DNA of 64,000 nt from Acanthornis magna (Eukaryota > Chordata > Aves > Passeriformes > Acanthizidae): positions 1,179,001-1,243,000 of the forward strand of contig JAWUZG010000056.1 in assembly GCA_036785705.1 (NCBI GenBank). Direction: 5' to 3'. Shown in pieces: positions 48,821 through 61,855 of the stretch (positions are counted from its first letter, which is position 1; each line of letters begins with the position of its first letter). The translations under genes were made by a program, and so were the position numbers. The notes under the pieces are model-generated. The model made no database searches. It worked only from the letters and a program-made list of their open reading frames with translations, and had not been told where the DNA came from.

Positions 48821-51800
48821 GTAACACGTGTTTTACAACTTTTCTTAGTGGGAAAATGTTGATTATTGATTATATCTTTGGACTAAGTTTTATCTCTAAG
48901 ATATTCGTTATTGAAGGAACTTTCAGCATTAAATGTTTAGGTTTCATGCATAAAATTTGTAACTTGTTATGTCTACCATATAGCTATGGCTGAGGAATTT
49001 AACTGAGAAGTGAAAATTTAGAATACATTAAATGCTGAATCCAATCCATTACATCTTCTAACTTCTTTTTTATTTGTTTCTGGCATAATCCTTTTTATAT
49101 TTAATAAGCCCAAAAAATGAAAAAAGAAAAATCTTGGTCAAAAGCACAAAATAACAGTTTTTGTTATGTGAAAGGATTTCCATGTATTATAACCACATTT
49201 TACATTTTCCAGTGCTTTCTGGGGCCACTTGCTTTAAGATTGTGCAGCTGAAACCGATAATCACTTGATATCATGTTTTTATCCAAGTAAAATTTTGTTG
49301 ACCAAAAATTGGAAATGTAGTTTTTAAAAGAAATAGATCCAAAATACTGCATTTTGAGTCCTGAGGAGGACTGCTTACCTCTGTCTGTGAACAGAGTTCA
49401 AGTGTAAGTGAATCTTTTTGCCATTCAAATACTGGTATATTTCTCAGGTAAATTGGTAACATTGTATTGTTAATATAAAACACCTGTCAGAAAGCATTGC
49501 TTTGGAAACACATTTAGCAGCGTCAATCTTCCACAATTCAACAGAACAGGTTTCTTTTTCATTTAGTGTGTAATTTGCATATGTTGTACCACACTCTCCA
49601 TCTGAAATGTATTAAACTCGGTGAGAGCTTTTCACAAGTGAAGTATTTAGTATGGCTCCTTCAGTTTGTGTTTCTTGCCTTGGATTTTCAGTACATTTGG
49701 TGCTAATCTGGAACAACAGCAGCAGGTCTTCTTTGTGCAGCAGTGTTCATCTGTGTGGCTGCAGCTGCAGGATCCAGTCCCGTCAGGGTTTCTCACAGGG
49801 ACAGAAGCAGGATATTTACTGGAGTTTCATTGCACATGCTATCGACTCCCATTTCTGTCTGTAAATCAAAGTAGTTCTCTCCATGCCTCGTTCAGTACCT
49901 TCTGGTTCGAGCCTGGCTGTTTAGGTGTTGCTGGAGGTACTACAGGTGTATGCCAGAGTCAGGCTTGAACTGGGACAGGTACAGCTTGCAGGGGAGCTGT
50001 AACAATTCACTCTGGCTGGAGGGCTGCTCCCTCATAGCCCAAGGAGCCACTATTCCTTCTTAAAACACCATCTCCTGGTTACCCTGTCTGTATTTATCCC
50101 TCGACCTACGCCATTACATCTCAGCATTTCTAACAAACCATCAGCATCAACTTCCAAATCCTGTGGTCTGCGTTAGTTTGTTCTGCCTAAAACGGTGCAA
50201 GTTAGTAATTATTGCATGGAGGGTGGCCAAAAGCCCAGCAGTGTGAATTAGTCCCCTCAGTTCATGGGCACAGGGCTCTGCTCAGGAGGTATCCACTCAG
50301 CTGTTGGCTGAATTGTAAGCATTTGTTGTTTGTGATGGACAGGCACCCTCGGCAGCTCTCCCTTTCAGTGAATTAATGAGATTTGTTTCTGTAACGTTAA
50401 AAATAACATACACCTGAGGCAGTTTGCTGGACATTCTGACCTGTGGGCCATAGCAGGCTGGCAGACACAGAGGGAAAAGCCTCGTTTGTGTACTGTGTGA
50501 TCGTTATCTCTGAGGAATAGTTTTATCGCAAATTAGTAGGACTGTAGAATAGGGGGTTCTGATTAACAGAAGAGGTCTGGTATTCTCGAGTTTGTATTAG
50601 CACAGATGGCTCATGGGTATATATTTCATTTAATTTGACAGTCTAAACAATTGAAAGATGGTAGTGAGAAACAGCACAGAGTCCTGAGCTGATATTAATT
50701 CTGGCTAAAAAGGAAGCATAGTTTCCTTGAAAAATTAGTTTAACTTTTATACACAAACTCAGGTGCCCTTTGACCTGTTGTTATCAGGGAAGGTTAAACC
50801 CAGAGTGCTGGGTCACAGCATGCATGGACAGCACTAATTAAATAAGGGTGGACCTGAGAACATGGCATTTACATGACATAAAGCAGTAAATGGTGGCTGT
50901 ATTGTGCATTAAATTTTGAAAATATACTGGCTTACCAGAATGCTTGAAGTTCAAGATCGAAAGTATCCACAGCTGAGTCTGGTTTCATTGTCAAGGATTC
51001 TGCTTTTGCTGGGTATATTTGGAGTTCAGTAAGACTAAACTGTGCCACAGCCTGGGATTTATGTATATGTACTTAGCACAGGCTACAAGGTAGAAAATGA
51101 AGAAAACTCTGAAATGAAAGAGATTTTCTCAGGCCTGCATTGCTGTTTCATTAGAGTTGGGAGACTGTCATGCTCGTTCCTTGTGCTTTAGTTTTCCCCT
51201 TTGACCCTGTGTCGCTCTGTCTGCTTGACATGTTTATTAAATAGAGGCTGTAGGCTGCACAGATAAAATCTAATTCTGAATCTCCACGTTACAGCAATTT
51301 GCCTACTTTTAAAAAACATCCCAAGAAGCTTTGCAGCTGAGTGTTCTCTCCTTTTGGATGTTTCTAACTTTCTTTAATGTTTGAAAAGTCATTATTTGTT
51401 ATTAATCATTGTATTCTGTTCAGAGCGTGAGTTATTAATGAGAAATGCATTTTACTCTGTTGCAGAAATGAAGATGGTTTGGTTTCTTTTGCTTATTCCT
51501 AAGAAATATTATTAACTTTTCCTGGATCCTGTAATGTCTGCCAAATGAAATGGTCAGCCTAATGCTACACTGAATGTCAAATAAGCAGAATCCAATTTTT
51601 CCAGTGTCCCTTGAAAATTTGAATTTATTCTTGCTCCTGTAGCTTTTAGTGTTATATTCCAGTTGTAAACGATAAGCAATTGAAAAAAGAGATCTGATTC
51701 TGGCCTTTCACAACAAAGAACACAGTCTGTTCTTTGCAAAAAAAAACCCCAGAAGGATGCAACTGATGTGTGTGCAATTCACACGAGTTCTAGAACATAC

Positions 51801-51839
51801 TGCTAGAGTGTAATGTCTGTTTCTTGGACTTTTTTTCAG
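48821..51839 (+). other. SCAPER intron, about 3.0 kb
   Basis: No coding exon was found. Sequence at about 50330-50560 is non-repetitive with a few CpG and mixed composition, but no motif cluster stands out. The two overlapping open frames at 49652-49968 fall in a CAG/CTG-rich stretch and look accidental. The 3' end has a T-rich tract ending ttttttcag. Confidence 0.6.
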
Positions 51840-51989
51840 TCGATTGTGGGAGCTGAAGGACTGTCCCTGGCCTTCAGGCACATTATCAGCTCCCTGCTGT
51901 GGTACTGCTCCCAGCATACCTGTGAAGGATTGCTCCACGAAGTCATTATTTGTGTGGGCTATTTCACTGTAAACAACACAGATAACCAG
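51840..51989 (+). CDS. SCAPER: SCAPER coding exon (SIVGAEGLSLAFRH...GYFTVNNTDNQ)
   Basis: The acceptor is ggactttttttcag before TCG and the donor is gtaagg after GAT AAC CAG. It is exactly 50 codons, phase 0 at both ends. It encodes SIVGAEGLSLAFRHIISSLL, then WYCSQHTCEGLLHEVIICVG and YFTVNNTDNQ. FQSIVGAEGLSLAFRH across the junction and LLHEVI-CVGYFTVN are diagnostic for SCAPER. In the vertebrate protein roughly 110 residues follow, and I find no sequence for them in the remaining 12 kb. This is therefore the last visible exon and it sits before a long terminal or penultimate intron. Confidence 0.98.
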
Positions 51990-54900
51990 GTAAGGCAAAT
52001 GGAAAATGGGATCAGAAGTTATCAAGGGCACATTTAGTCATGGATCCCTCCAGAAAACTAAACCCCTCAGCATTGGTTTTGAAGCACTTAGGATTCCTGT
52101 GAGCACAAATGGATGTGTTTGCAAAGAGAAACTGAAGTTGAATCTTAAGACAAAGAAATTCACTTCGTGTGTCCATAAGCAAACTCCATGTTCTTAGGCT
52201 GCCATTGCATTGATTTTAACTACTCTTGCTCCCTGCCAAGGTATACTTAGCAACTGATTTTTTTAATTCTAAGTTAGCTTCGTGTCAGCTTGATCAGATG
52301 GTCGTGGTACCCAAGTTAAACCTTTTTAAAGCCAACTAAGCTACTCTCCCATGAAGACTTGTCCTTGGATGCCAATGTAGCTATCTCCCTGCTTGCCAGA
52401 GTGCTCCTTTAAGTTTAAGCTATTCTTCTCCATTAATCTTTTTAGTCATAAACCAAATGCCCTGTCCAGCAAACAGTGGAAGTTCCCCTTTAGCTTTCTT
52501 CATTGTTGTCCACTTTTGCCACTGGACTCTGTGACCTCTGTTACTGGCTTATAAAATAACACAGACAGACACAAAACTCAGAAAATATTTCAAATATATT
52601 AGTCTTTAAAATCTCCCGATTTCCTCAGCTTGTATGTAACATCTCAGGCTGTACTGGCCAGGGCAGGGGTTGGCACTGGCTCTTTCAATATGTGAACCTG
52701 ACTCTGAATGTGTAGGTACTGCATGACAGTGCCCACGTGTTGGGTATGATTCCCTTGAATGTTGCATTTTGTGAAGGTACTCACTGTGTTCTCTCTCTGT
52801 ACTCGTCCCTGGTTCCCTGTCTTGCTCAGCTTTTGGGGTGGGGGTTCAGGGTGAGGAGCTCAGTGCCCTCAGTTCAGCCAACGAGCAGGAAGTGTTACAC
52901 CTTGTGAGCAAAGGCTTAGAGAAAAGCTGCTCAATAACATTCTTAGTTACTGACTATAATTGGAACATTGAAACAGCTGACAATGCCGTCACAAGTATTA
53001 TATAATTACATAGTGATGTTTCTGTGGCGTTGGCCGCAGCTGGAGGGAGGATCCTGCAGCCTCCCTTCCTTGTGTGCCCAAATCCCACTCAGGATCTGGA
53101 GCAGCCTGTTGGCACCACTTCAGCATGGTCATTTTTAACCCCTGGGTGATGTTGCTGCCATTTTGAGTCCCCCTGCTGCCCAAAGGGTCGTGCTGGCTCC
53201 CAGAAGTGCCATCTTCTCTCTGCGGTTTAAGAATGTCTGTCCTGGCACACAAGTGCAAACAGATGTGATTCATTGCATGGAGAAGTTGCCACTGCAGTCG
53301 TGCCAGGAATAGTGCAGCAGAGGGATTTCCTGCAGCCGTGCCAGCCTGCAGTGCTGCTGCCCCGGGGGAAGGTCTGGCTGTGGTGAGTGGGCACCGGGCC
53401 CTGGCAGCAGCTGCTGGGGCTCTGGGGACCACCAGGACCCTGAGGGGCAGCCTTTGTGTGGAGCCATGCTTCCCAGCTGGGCATTTGGCACGGTCCCGGA
53501 GTCTTTAGCATGTGCTCTTGGGGCTGAAGGTGAGAGAGCCTTCTGCAGCTCCCAGGGTCAAGTTTAGCGCTTCAGTCAGCCAGCCATGGTGTGTCTGTAC
53601 TTTGGGTACCCTAAAAGCTGTCTTTTCGGGTGGTTTGCTTTGGAGGTATTATCTCAGATGTCATGATGTGCTTAACTTTTTATGTAATTTCTAATGTTCC
53701 TCATTAGTAAGTTTTTAACTGAGGAAGAGGCATTTTGGTTTGGCTTTTTTGTTTAAAAAGTGCATTTTGAAAAACTGAAGCTTTCCTCGGTCAGGTACTT
53801 GAAAAATACAAGGAAGTTTTTGTAGCGAAAGGAAGTAATTTTTCTTTTACTACCAGGCAAAGCAGTACAACTTGCTTACAGCCATTATTTTAAGGTGCTC
53901 TTGGTGTTGTGACTTCCACAAAGACAGGCAGCCTTTCATGGAGAGGGAAATGCTTTCTATTCATTCAGTTATGGTTCAATTTTTTATTATGTTAAGAGCT
54001 TCCACTTTTTTCTTTCATTGTTGATCATCTGGGGAGTCCTACTAAAAATAAAAAATTGGTCTCACAGTGGAAGTTTTCAAATAGTAGGCTTGAAATCCTG
54101 GCAAGTACAGTGTAATAAAAATAGAAACACTAGACTTGAGCTATGAAAACAAATTTTCGTAAAGCCAGATAGCTCTATTTAGTATTTCAACCAAGTTCAA
54201 CTGAGTCAATAACTGATGTATTTCAAGGCAGATTCAGGTTCTTGCAGTCAAATGTGCATTTGTTTGGAAATGTTTGTAGTTTAAAGTCTTTTCCTCTCTA
54301 AATTTGTATTTCTTTTTACAAACTGAGGTATGTTTTTCATTCCTTTCAATACTCAAAACAAAAAATGACAAACAGTTGTTTGGAATTTTCAATGTCCCTT
54401 TTTGTGGTTCCTTTGTCTATCCACATCAACAGATAAATATCCAAAGCAGCATACTGGAATAAGGAAAAAAAGTATTAATTATTTTAAAAAGAAAATAAAA
54501 GCGGTTCTCCGGTTTGGAAAACGGATAGATTTCTGAAAAGGAAATTTTTACAGCCTGTCAACCTCACCATTGACCTTCTGTAATAGTACTGTGATTGAAG
54601 TAAATGAACTATTTCCACTATACAGTCAAACTCATAAGAGGGCAATTTCTTAAATATTTCACGTTCATAGAACAAAATCTTCCAAGAGCATCATATGCCA
54701 GTCATTTAATATAACATAGGTTTGACTTCATTTATTACACTGCCTGTAAAAGTCTTTATATTTAGTTGAGTAGCAAATGAAAAAGGAAAGTGCTTTTCTC
54801 TTGTATAGCTTTGAGATTCAGATTTCCCCGCAGCTTCCAGGAGCAGAGGGGCCCTCTCGCTGGGTCCCACACGCAGAGGCAGTGCCTGGGCTCCCACTTG

Positions 54901-55511
54901 GTGTTTCCACCACGCCTGGCTCTTGGGCCAGGCCCAAGTGATTCTGTCGAGGAGCAGTGAGGACAATGGATTCCTAAGGAACACATTCCTGAGTGTTTTG
55001 ATAGTGCTTGCTCTGTTTATTTTAAAAAGACTGATTTTGCTGACTCTGCCCACATATAATATATTAGTAATATTCCTTTCCTTCTTTCCTATTTTGTTTT
55101 TTCATAAAGCTTTTCCAGGGCAGCTGCTGTCACTGAAGAAATAAATCAGTTATGAAACTGAAAATTTCAAAAAGCAAGGAGTGTTTCTTTAATACTTGAA
55201 ATGCTCCAAGGCCAGCAGTGAGGCCTGGGCTGCCCTGTCTGTTTTGTATCGGCACGTGAACTTGTGTTTACTACAGAGCCAGACAGCCCCTGGTTCACAG
55301 ACGAGCTCAGCTTTATTAGGCATCTGCTCCTCAGGAAGTATGAGCAGGGAAAAGGGATTCTCCTTTTCTGGCCACCATTTAATCTGCTGCCATACAAAAG
55401 CAGGTCCCATGATACCAAGGACAGGCATGTAAAGCTAAACTGCGTAATAAAAATAATGTCCAATCTTTCAATAGCCAGCCCTACTATATCAGACTGTAGA
55501 ATTACAGTTCC

Positions 55512-55674
55512 TAATTAAAATGTTCTTGTTAATTAAAGGTATCCTTCTATTTCATTACATTTTTATTCCCTTTCATTGTTTGATTTAATTAGTATAATGA
55601 ATATAATTAGCATGTGCTGTCAACTCACCTTATTTGCATATTATATTGGATAATTGAATGTGGTCCTGTAATTA
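55512..55674. promoter_or_regulatory. Candidate enhancer: five TAATTA sites and a POU octamer
   Basis: TAATTA occurs at 55512, 55530, 55586, 55604 and 55669. The first four form two pairs, each with an 18-base start-to-start spacing. ATTTGCAT, the classical POU octamer, lies at 55632-55639. TAATTA is the core of LIM-homeodomain and many other homeodomain factors. Such density far exceeds what this base composition would give. Regulatory role and target are inferred. Confidence 0.4.
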
Positions 55675-58080
55675 AATTAACAGGAATGACAGATGATTTG
55701 GTTTCTTTCATATTGCTGTATTGGGAATAGAAATCTTTCCATATTCATTGCAGTTAGGGAATATTTTTCATCTGAAAAGTCTTCACAAATCAGATCCTCT
55801 GACTCAGAATCTTGCTGACAGGCTCCAGAAAAAGTTGCATTGTTCATTTGCATTGCTATGCCTTTATTTAAATAAAAATAGCTTTTGTTTTCCCAGTCTT
55901 TGGTACACACTGTATTTGGTGTGCTCTAGAATAATCCCACTAACTTTAAGGATTTGTAAGATACGAACTATATGCTTCTAGAAGATAATATTACTAGATT
56001 TCAAAACAAAATCTCTCTGCTAAAAGAGTTAGGAAAAAGTGTGTGCAGCTTTTCAGAACTTCGTTATAAAATTAGGACTTTTAGATAGAAGTAAAAAGTT
56101 CTCTCAGAAGTGTTTTAAAAAATTGCACACACTGTGGGTCCTTGAAGAAACGATTTCGTTCCCAAACGTCTTCCAGCTGCATGAGTCTAACTTATTTCTC
56201 TGTTCCTCCAAACCCTCTATCCCAGCCATTTGTGTCCATAGCAAGGGTATATTATTATAAACTCATAAATAATTGAAATGTTAATATCAAATTATCCATA
56301 TGTTGAAAATGGAGGCACACGGAAGTAGATTTAATAGTATCACTCACCTACTAGAAATTTCTGCTTGCTATATAGGTGTGGAAAATTTATTGCAAAACAT
56401 GTTTCAGGCATCCCAGCTAGCTCCAGGTAAAGGAGTAAGGAGCAGTAAGATTTCAGGATATTTTGGGAGAGGAATTTTCCCATGTTAAATACATAAAATA
56501 TCACACAGTAGTGTCACAGGTAAAAATATAATGTGTAAAGAAATCGGAATATTGTATGGCATGCACAGTTCTGAAAGGATCTTGACATTTAGGACTCACT
56601 TGCGTCACCCAAAGCAGGGAAGTTTGCCCCCAAGAAAGGCTTCATCTCAAAATTATTTTCCCTGTTTTATTAAATGACTGGCTTACAGTCATATCTTCTT
56701 TTAAGCATTTTTTTAGTGTGATAAGTCTTACTTGTGTCATAAAGTAGCAGGACACATTGTCCCCCAGTGTGTATCACAACATATATCTGTATATGACACT
56801 TCCTAGCTGTGATTACAAGTAGTGCTGGGCTGCAAGGGAGACTTACAAAGTGACTTTAGATTAAAAGTGACCTTCTGGAGGGAAATTATTTTGTGCTTTC
56901 GATGGAGTTACTGCAAACTGAGTTTCAGTATGTGGCCAGTTTCCTCTAGTGTTAGCAGGAAGGAAGAAAAATACTTCTAAAATGGAAAAATTGTGAAAAT
57001 CAGAAGTCAGCAGGAAAACTTGGAAGTTAGAAAAATATCATGTAGAGTTTCCATATGGTTGTTTACTAGAGGCCATCATTAAACTTTCATAGTTTATGTT
57101 CCTTTTGGGGCTGTGGAGGCAGTTCTGATCTGGTATGTGGAGTTTATGAAAATATAGTGCAAGAGTAAAGATGCAGGAATTGGTAGTTGCCATGCAGTTA
57201 ACATCCCTTTCTGTAAGTAAATAGTATCTGAAATCACTTAATTCTGATTTTGTTAGTTTCTTCTCAGAGAGGGATTTTTAGGAGGATTGATTTCATGTTG
57301 AGGTTGTGGGTTTATTTCTTTAAACCTTAAAAAAAACCCAACCCACACCTTGATATTTTAAAGCTTTATAGGTTTGAACAAAAAATATGCCTGGTAAATT
57401 TTGTGGAATAGCTGATTTTGGCAAGTGAGTGATTCATGTGAAGTTGTAGTCTTGACTCCCATTTAGAAGCACTTCAGCTTGTGAACGAAAATCCCCTAAG
57501 GATTAAAGTGCCCGAGTTAAAGCGGAGTACATTAAGCCACCTCTGTAATGTATGCTTTGGCTCTCGAGCCTTACATCCTTAGACCACATAAATTCACTTA
57601 AGTGAACCAATGTCTTCAGGAAAGATGGCATTCCTGTCTGGGCAGTCAGGGAAAAGTGGAGATGCTTTTTAGGTAATTTGTCAGACACCTTTGTTGTTGT
57701 TTGAGCTTCCTGACGAAACTTTTTCTTTTTAAGGGTGATCTATGACAAAGCAAATCAAATATGTCAGAAACATTTGGGACTGCACATTTCATGTGTCACA
57801 TCTTAATTGTATTTCTAACATTCCAAAATGCATCCCGGATTTTTTTTGGTTTTTTGAGAGGATGTGGGGAAGGTAATTTAATATGAGCAAAGACACAGCA
57901 TGAAATAAAGTGTATTTAGTTTCAGTTCATGGTGGCTGGCTGATTCCTGTAGGGAGGAGAAGAGAGAGTATATGGGAATTAGCGTGAGCACTTAATGCAT
58001 TCGGATTTATCTTATTGTCTTCCTCTCAAACTGTAAACACAAAAGAATAAAGTTATCTCCCAATGCCATAAAAGCCAGTG

Positions 58081-58740
58081 CTTTCAACAAGCTTAAAATA
58101 CAGTCCGTAACTGAGGCTCGGAGAGGAGAGGGAGCGATCGGCTAATGCCACCTCCGGAGAGCGCCGTCCTCATCTTACTCGTGGGTCGGGATAAAAGGAG
58201 TTTGGTGGTCTCAGCTTAATCCCCGGTGGAACTTCGTCCACATCGAAAAGCACCCCAGAGTTTGGCATAGTCCCGCCTGACGAGCAGCTTGTTCCCGGCC
58301 CGGAGCCGGGCCCGGCCGCGCTGGCTGTGGCCGCAGGAGCTTGCGCAATGCCCGTCCTCCTGCCCGCTGCCACCCAGCCCGGCGCTCGCCCCTTCGCATG
58401 GCAACTGCTGTTCACACGGAAACTTAAAACAAAGTCTGAAGCCTGCAAATATTTAATCAGCCTTGGGAGCTATTGTCTGTCTCGCCTCATGTGTGAGGGA
58501 ACTCCCTGTGCTTCTGCCATAAACTCTCAGTTTTCCAAGGCTCTGCAGAGCCGCGGTGGCTGTCCCCGGCGTGGGCAGCCCCATGCAGAGGGACCGTCGG
58601 CCTGCTCTGTGTCCCCAGCAGCTGACAGTTCTTCTGAGCCCTTGGATGCTGCTCGGAGGGCTGGAGCCTGCGAGAGGCCCGGAGAGGTCTCCCGAACGCG
58701 TTGTGTCATGTTCAGCTCGAGTCTCTCTTGATTGAAGCGA
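58081..58740. promoter_or_regulatory. Intragenic CpG island (candidate alternative or antisense promoter)
   Basis: A hand count gives about 44 CpG dinucleotides in 660 bases, densest at 58261-58400. The surrounding intron has only a few CpG per kilobase. The core is GC-rich (gttcccggcccggagccggg). A TATA-like GATAAAAGG lies on the + strand at about 58190. On the minus strand an ATG-initiated frame ends exactly at a splice-donor-like sequence. In warm-blooded vertebrates CpG islands usually mark promoters or developmental regulatory regions. Whether this one drives an internal SCAPER transcript, an antisense RNA or a distant gene cannot be told here. Confidence 0.6.
58179..58268 (-). CDS. Possible antisense first coding exon, 30 codons (hypothetical)
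   Basis: On the minus strand an ATG at 58268 has A at -3 (ggcgggactATGc). It opens 30 codons starting MPNSGVLFDVDEVPPG and ending SFYPDPR. The Arg codon CGA is followed directly by GTAAGATG, a near-consensus donor, so the exon would end in phase 0. Without splicing the frame stops three codons later. It sits inside the CpG island. I do not recognise the peptide and I did not find a convincing second exon further left on the minus strand. It may be real, part of a non-coding antisense RNA, or chance. Confidence 0.2.
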
Positions 58741-61700
58741 TACCCAAACATCAAGAAAGAACAAAATGCATTAATGGAGTACTGTGGAAAATGTTGCTCG
58801 TCTTCCTCTCCCCTTAGTAAAGGGTAAATTGTAGCTCATTTTTCGTGGCAGAAAAGCCCATTTTCTTGCTCTCTGTTTGAAGCTTTGTCTCAGCCAGCTC
58901 TGTAATATGTCCAATGGCTCAGTGTTTCACAAGCTTTTTAGTTGATGATTAGATACTTTGACAAACCCTTTACATTTCTGTGGAAGCTGTAAGACCAAAC
59001 GTGCTAGGAATAATAATTCCAAGACTGTATAGCTTACTTGTGAGTAGGGTTTCAGAGTGTGACAGAAAACGTTCACTTTTGAAGAGAGAAAATGCTCCGA
59101 GACACACAAAAAGATTTTATGTGTTTTAGACTGTAATGTTTGAATTATTCACACCTTCTGAGGATTTTGACCCAAACTAACTCTGTTTCCAAGGATGCTG
59201 GCAGAAACCTCAGCCAATAGTCTGCTTAAACTTCTGTTGACTTGTCCTGTTTCTTCTCTGCCCTTTAAATCATCTTCATTCAGATCAGTTGGGTTTCATT
59301 CTGTGGAAATGACTGGAGAATCCAGCAAACAAAGCAGCAACTTAAATTTATTAATGGTTCATCATCGAAGTTGTTGTTGTTGTCTAAGTGTGAAGGTGAT
59401 TCTTCACAAACAGTGCAGGGCTACAAAGGCTAATTCTGATCACTTCAGCGCTCAGAGTAATACCTGAGGATTTCAGATGTGTCATGGTGGGTTTTTTTAT
59501 TTTATCTGATAGAATGTATCTATTTCTCATACGTTTGATGCATAATAATACTTTCTGATTAAAAATTATGAGGCAACACTTAAACATATGAATATTCTGT
59601 TGCATAATTGTAGAAACAATGAAGCTTAGAATTTTCTAGAAAGCAGTGATACCCTTCAGTTTAACAAGGTCCTTAGGTATATGATTAACATAAAGCATGA
59701 GAGCAACCTCACATTTAAAGGGTTTTTTTTTATGTTAATAAATGCTGAAATGCTATAACTTCTGAAGTTAGGCTTTTCCTTAATATCTTTTTCTAGGTCA
59801 GATATTAGATTACTATTTTATCCTGTAGCTTGGACATGTGTTAAATTAACAAGTAACCTTAATGCATATTAGAATTGTTTCCATTTTCCTTTCATCATGT
59901 TGTAATGAAGTTTATCTTTTACAATATCTGTTTAACATTATTTGTTTATTGCTGAATTTAATCTTATATATGCTTCATTTGTTGTCTTATAACTAAGGTG
60001 ACTTGTTATTTGTCATTTTGGGCTGCACTTTTTCAAAACCTTTGTATAAAGAACTTCTTTTTTCCTAGATTTTCCACTAGCATCACTTTTGATAAATATT
60101 TTTGCATTTTCAGTGCATCACTGTGCTGGTAGTTGCCCTCATCCTGTCCTAAATGTTCATATGTCTTTGGATGATTACACAAAACCTGATGAGATAATTT
60201 TTTTCTGTGATGTATGCACAGAGCACCCCTGAACCTGCTTAAACCATAGAGCTCTAAAAGGACAATGCTTAGAATGTGGTTTATAGGAAGACTGATGTTA
60301 TTCCTGAACTCCCTTATCTTTCTGAAAGCTTACATGTGACACTAAGAAAATAAACACTGGAATTTTTCAAATAGACAAAATTCTTATTTTTACATTTGAA
60401 TGTAGCATTCTGGAACTTTCTTTTAGCATGGAAATGGTGTTCTGATTCCTGAGAAATGCTAGGAGGAATTTAGAACATTCTTTGCTCAGAGCTTTGCCAA
60501 TAGTGGAGTTTGCAAAATGGAAAGAAAAGAGCTTGACCTTAAAACAGAAGAAGAGCCTAAGTGGTGACATATTCTGCTGATTAAATACTAGCAGTATGAG
60601 ATCTGTTTATATAGAAGCAAAGAAATAATGCAGATCTAACTTTGAAGAGAAACTCTGGACTACTAATATAAAGACTTATTTCTTGTACAAAGTTGTAAAT
60701 AACCTGCCATCAAACAAAGGGATTTAACTGTTTGATGGAATAGTGTTGTTACAGGAATTAGATGCACAGTTCCTGTTCAATGAAGTTGTTAGTACAAATT
60801 AGAATTGACATTTATATAAATGATAAATACGTGGAAAAGAAACATTAGTAGTTTCCATACCAACTGCCATTTTAAGATGCTAACGTTTATAATGGCCATG
60901 TTGAAGTTTGGAACCGCAAGTCATCTGAGATAGCAGAGAAGGCAGGGAGTGCCCCTTTGAGAACCATTAACATTTTTAGGCTGAGTTGTTCTAAGAAAAT
61001 TGCATCTGAATGTGATCTGCATTACAGCAGAGGAGCACAGGCAAATAGAAGGGCACATTTTAATGCTTCATTCTATAAAAATGAAAGGAAATTCTGTTGG
61101 GAAGGATGTTTTTCTAGAAACTTAATTCAGCTCCCAGTGATAAGCACTGTATTTGTTTCTAAGTACCTGTGGAATACACCATTTCACTGACAGGTTTTTC
61201 TCCAAGAGCCAAAGAAGGTTTTGCTTTAGGAAGTTCTGAACTTCCAAGCTGTATTTTCCTGTATCCGCATTAGTATAAGTTTGTCTCAGTTTTCACTTGA
61301 TAAAAGAGCTACAACTCCTAATACTCAGTCAAAATGAATAAAAACCACCAGCCTGACTCCAGAGTACTAAGAACATGATGTTGTCATGCAGGGTTAATCG
61401 CACAAGAGCCATGCCCTTGGATGACTTGTAAGGTTTTGTTCAAAACGTGGCATTTGGGTTTGTGCCTACGGATGGCAGTTCTCTCCTTGGCAGTCTTTTT
61501 CCTTTCTCTGCTGTCAATTTTCCCTTTCTTCTGTGGATGAACAAAACTGATGGGCTGCAGAAAGCACCCATAATTGCCATTGCCTCCCTGGGCATGCTGG
61601 TGCCAGGCAGGCATCCCTGTGCTGCTGGGGGACACTGCCCAGGGCTCAGGTGGCAGCTCAGTTGCTGCGTGTTGTCTCCACCTTGTGCTTTGGCCAGGGC

Positions 61701-61855
61701 CTGCCCCTGCAGCTCTGATGTGTGGTGGCTGTGCCCCAGCAGTGCCATTGGTGCCAGTTGTGCATTTGCTCCCAAAGTTTCTTCCCAAAGGGAATCGCTT
61801 CTCAGTTGTTTTGCCCTTGCACAAACAAAAAGTTTGCTGCTGGCTTTCTCTTCTC

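Noticed and set aside
55264..55518. 84-codon frame with a protein-like start (SPWFTDELSF) as a terminal SCAPER exon
   Set aside because: The residues do not match the expected SCAPER C-terminus. The phase and splice context are not convincing.
58170..58448. 92-codon version of the antisense frame starting at 58448
   Set aside because: The first codon at 58448 is TTG, not ATG. In a vertebrate the first usable ATG in this frame is at 58268, so only the 30-codon part is considered.
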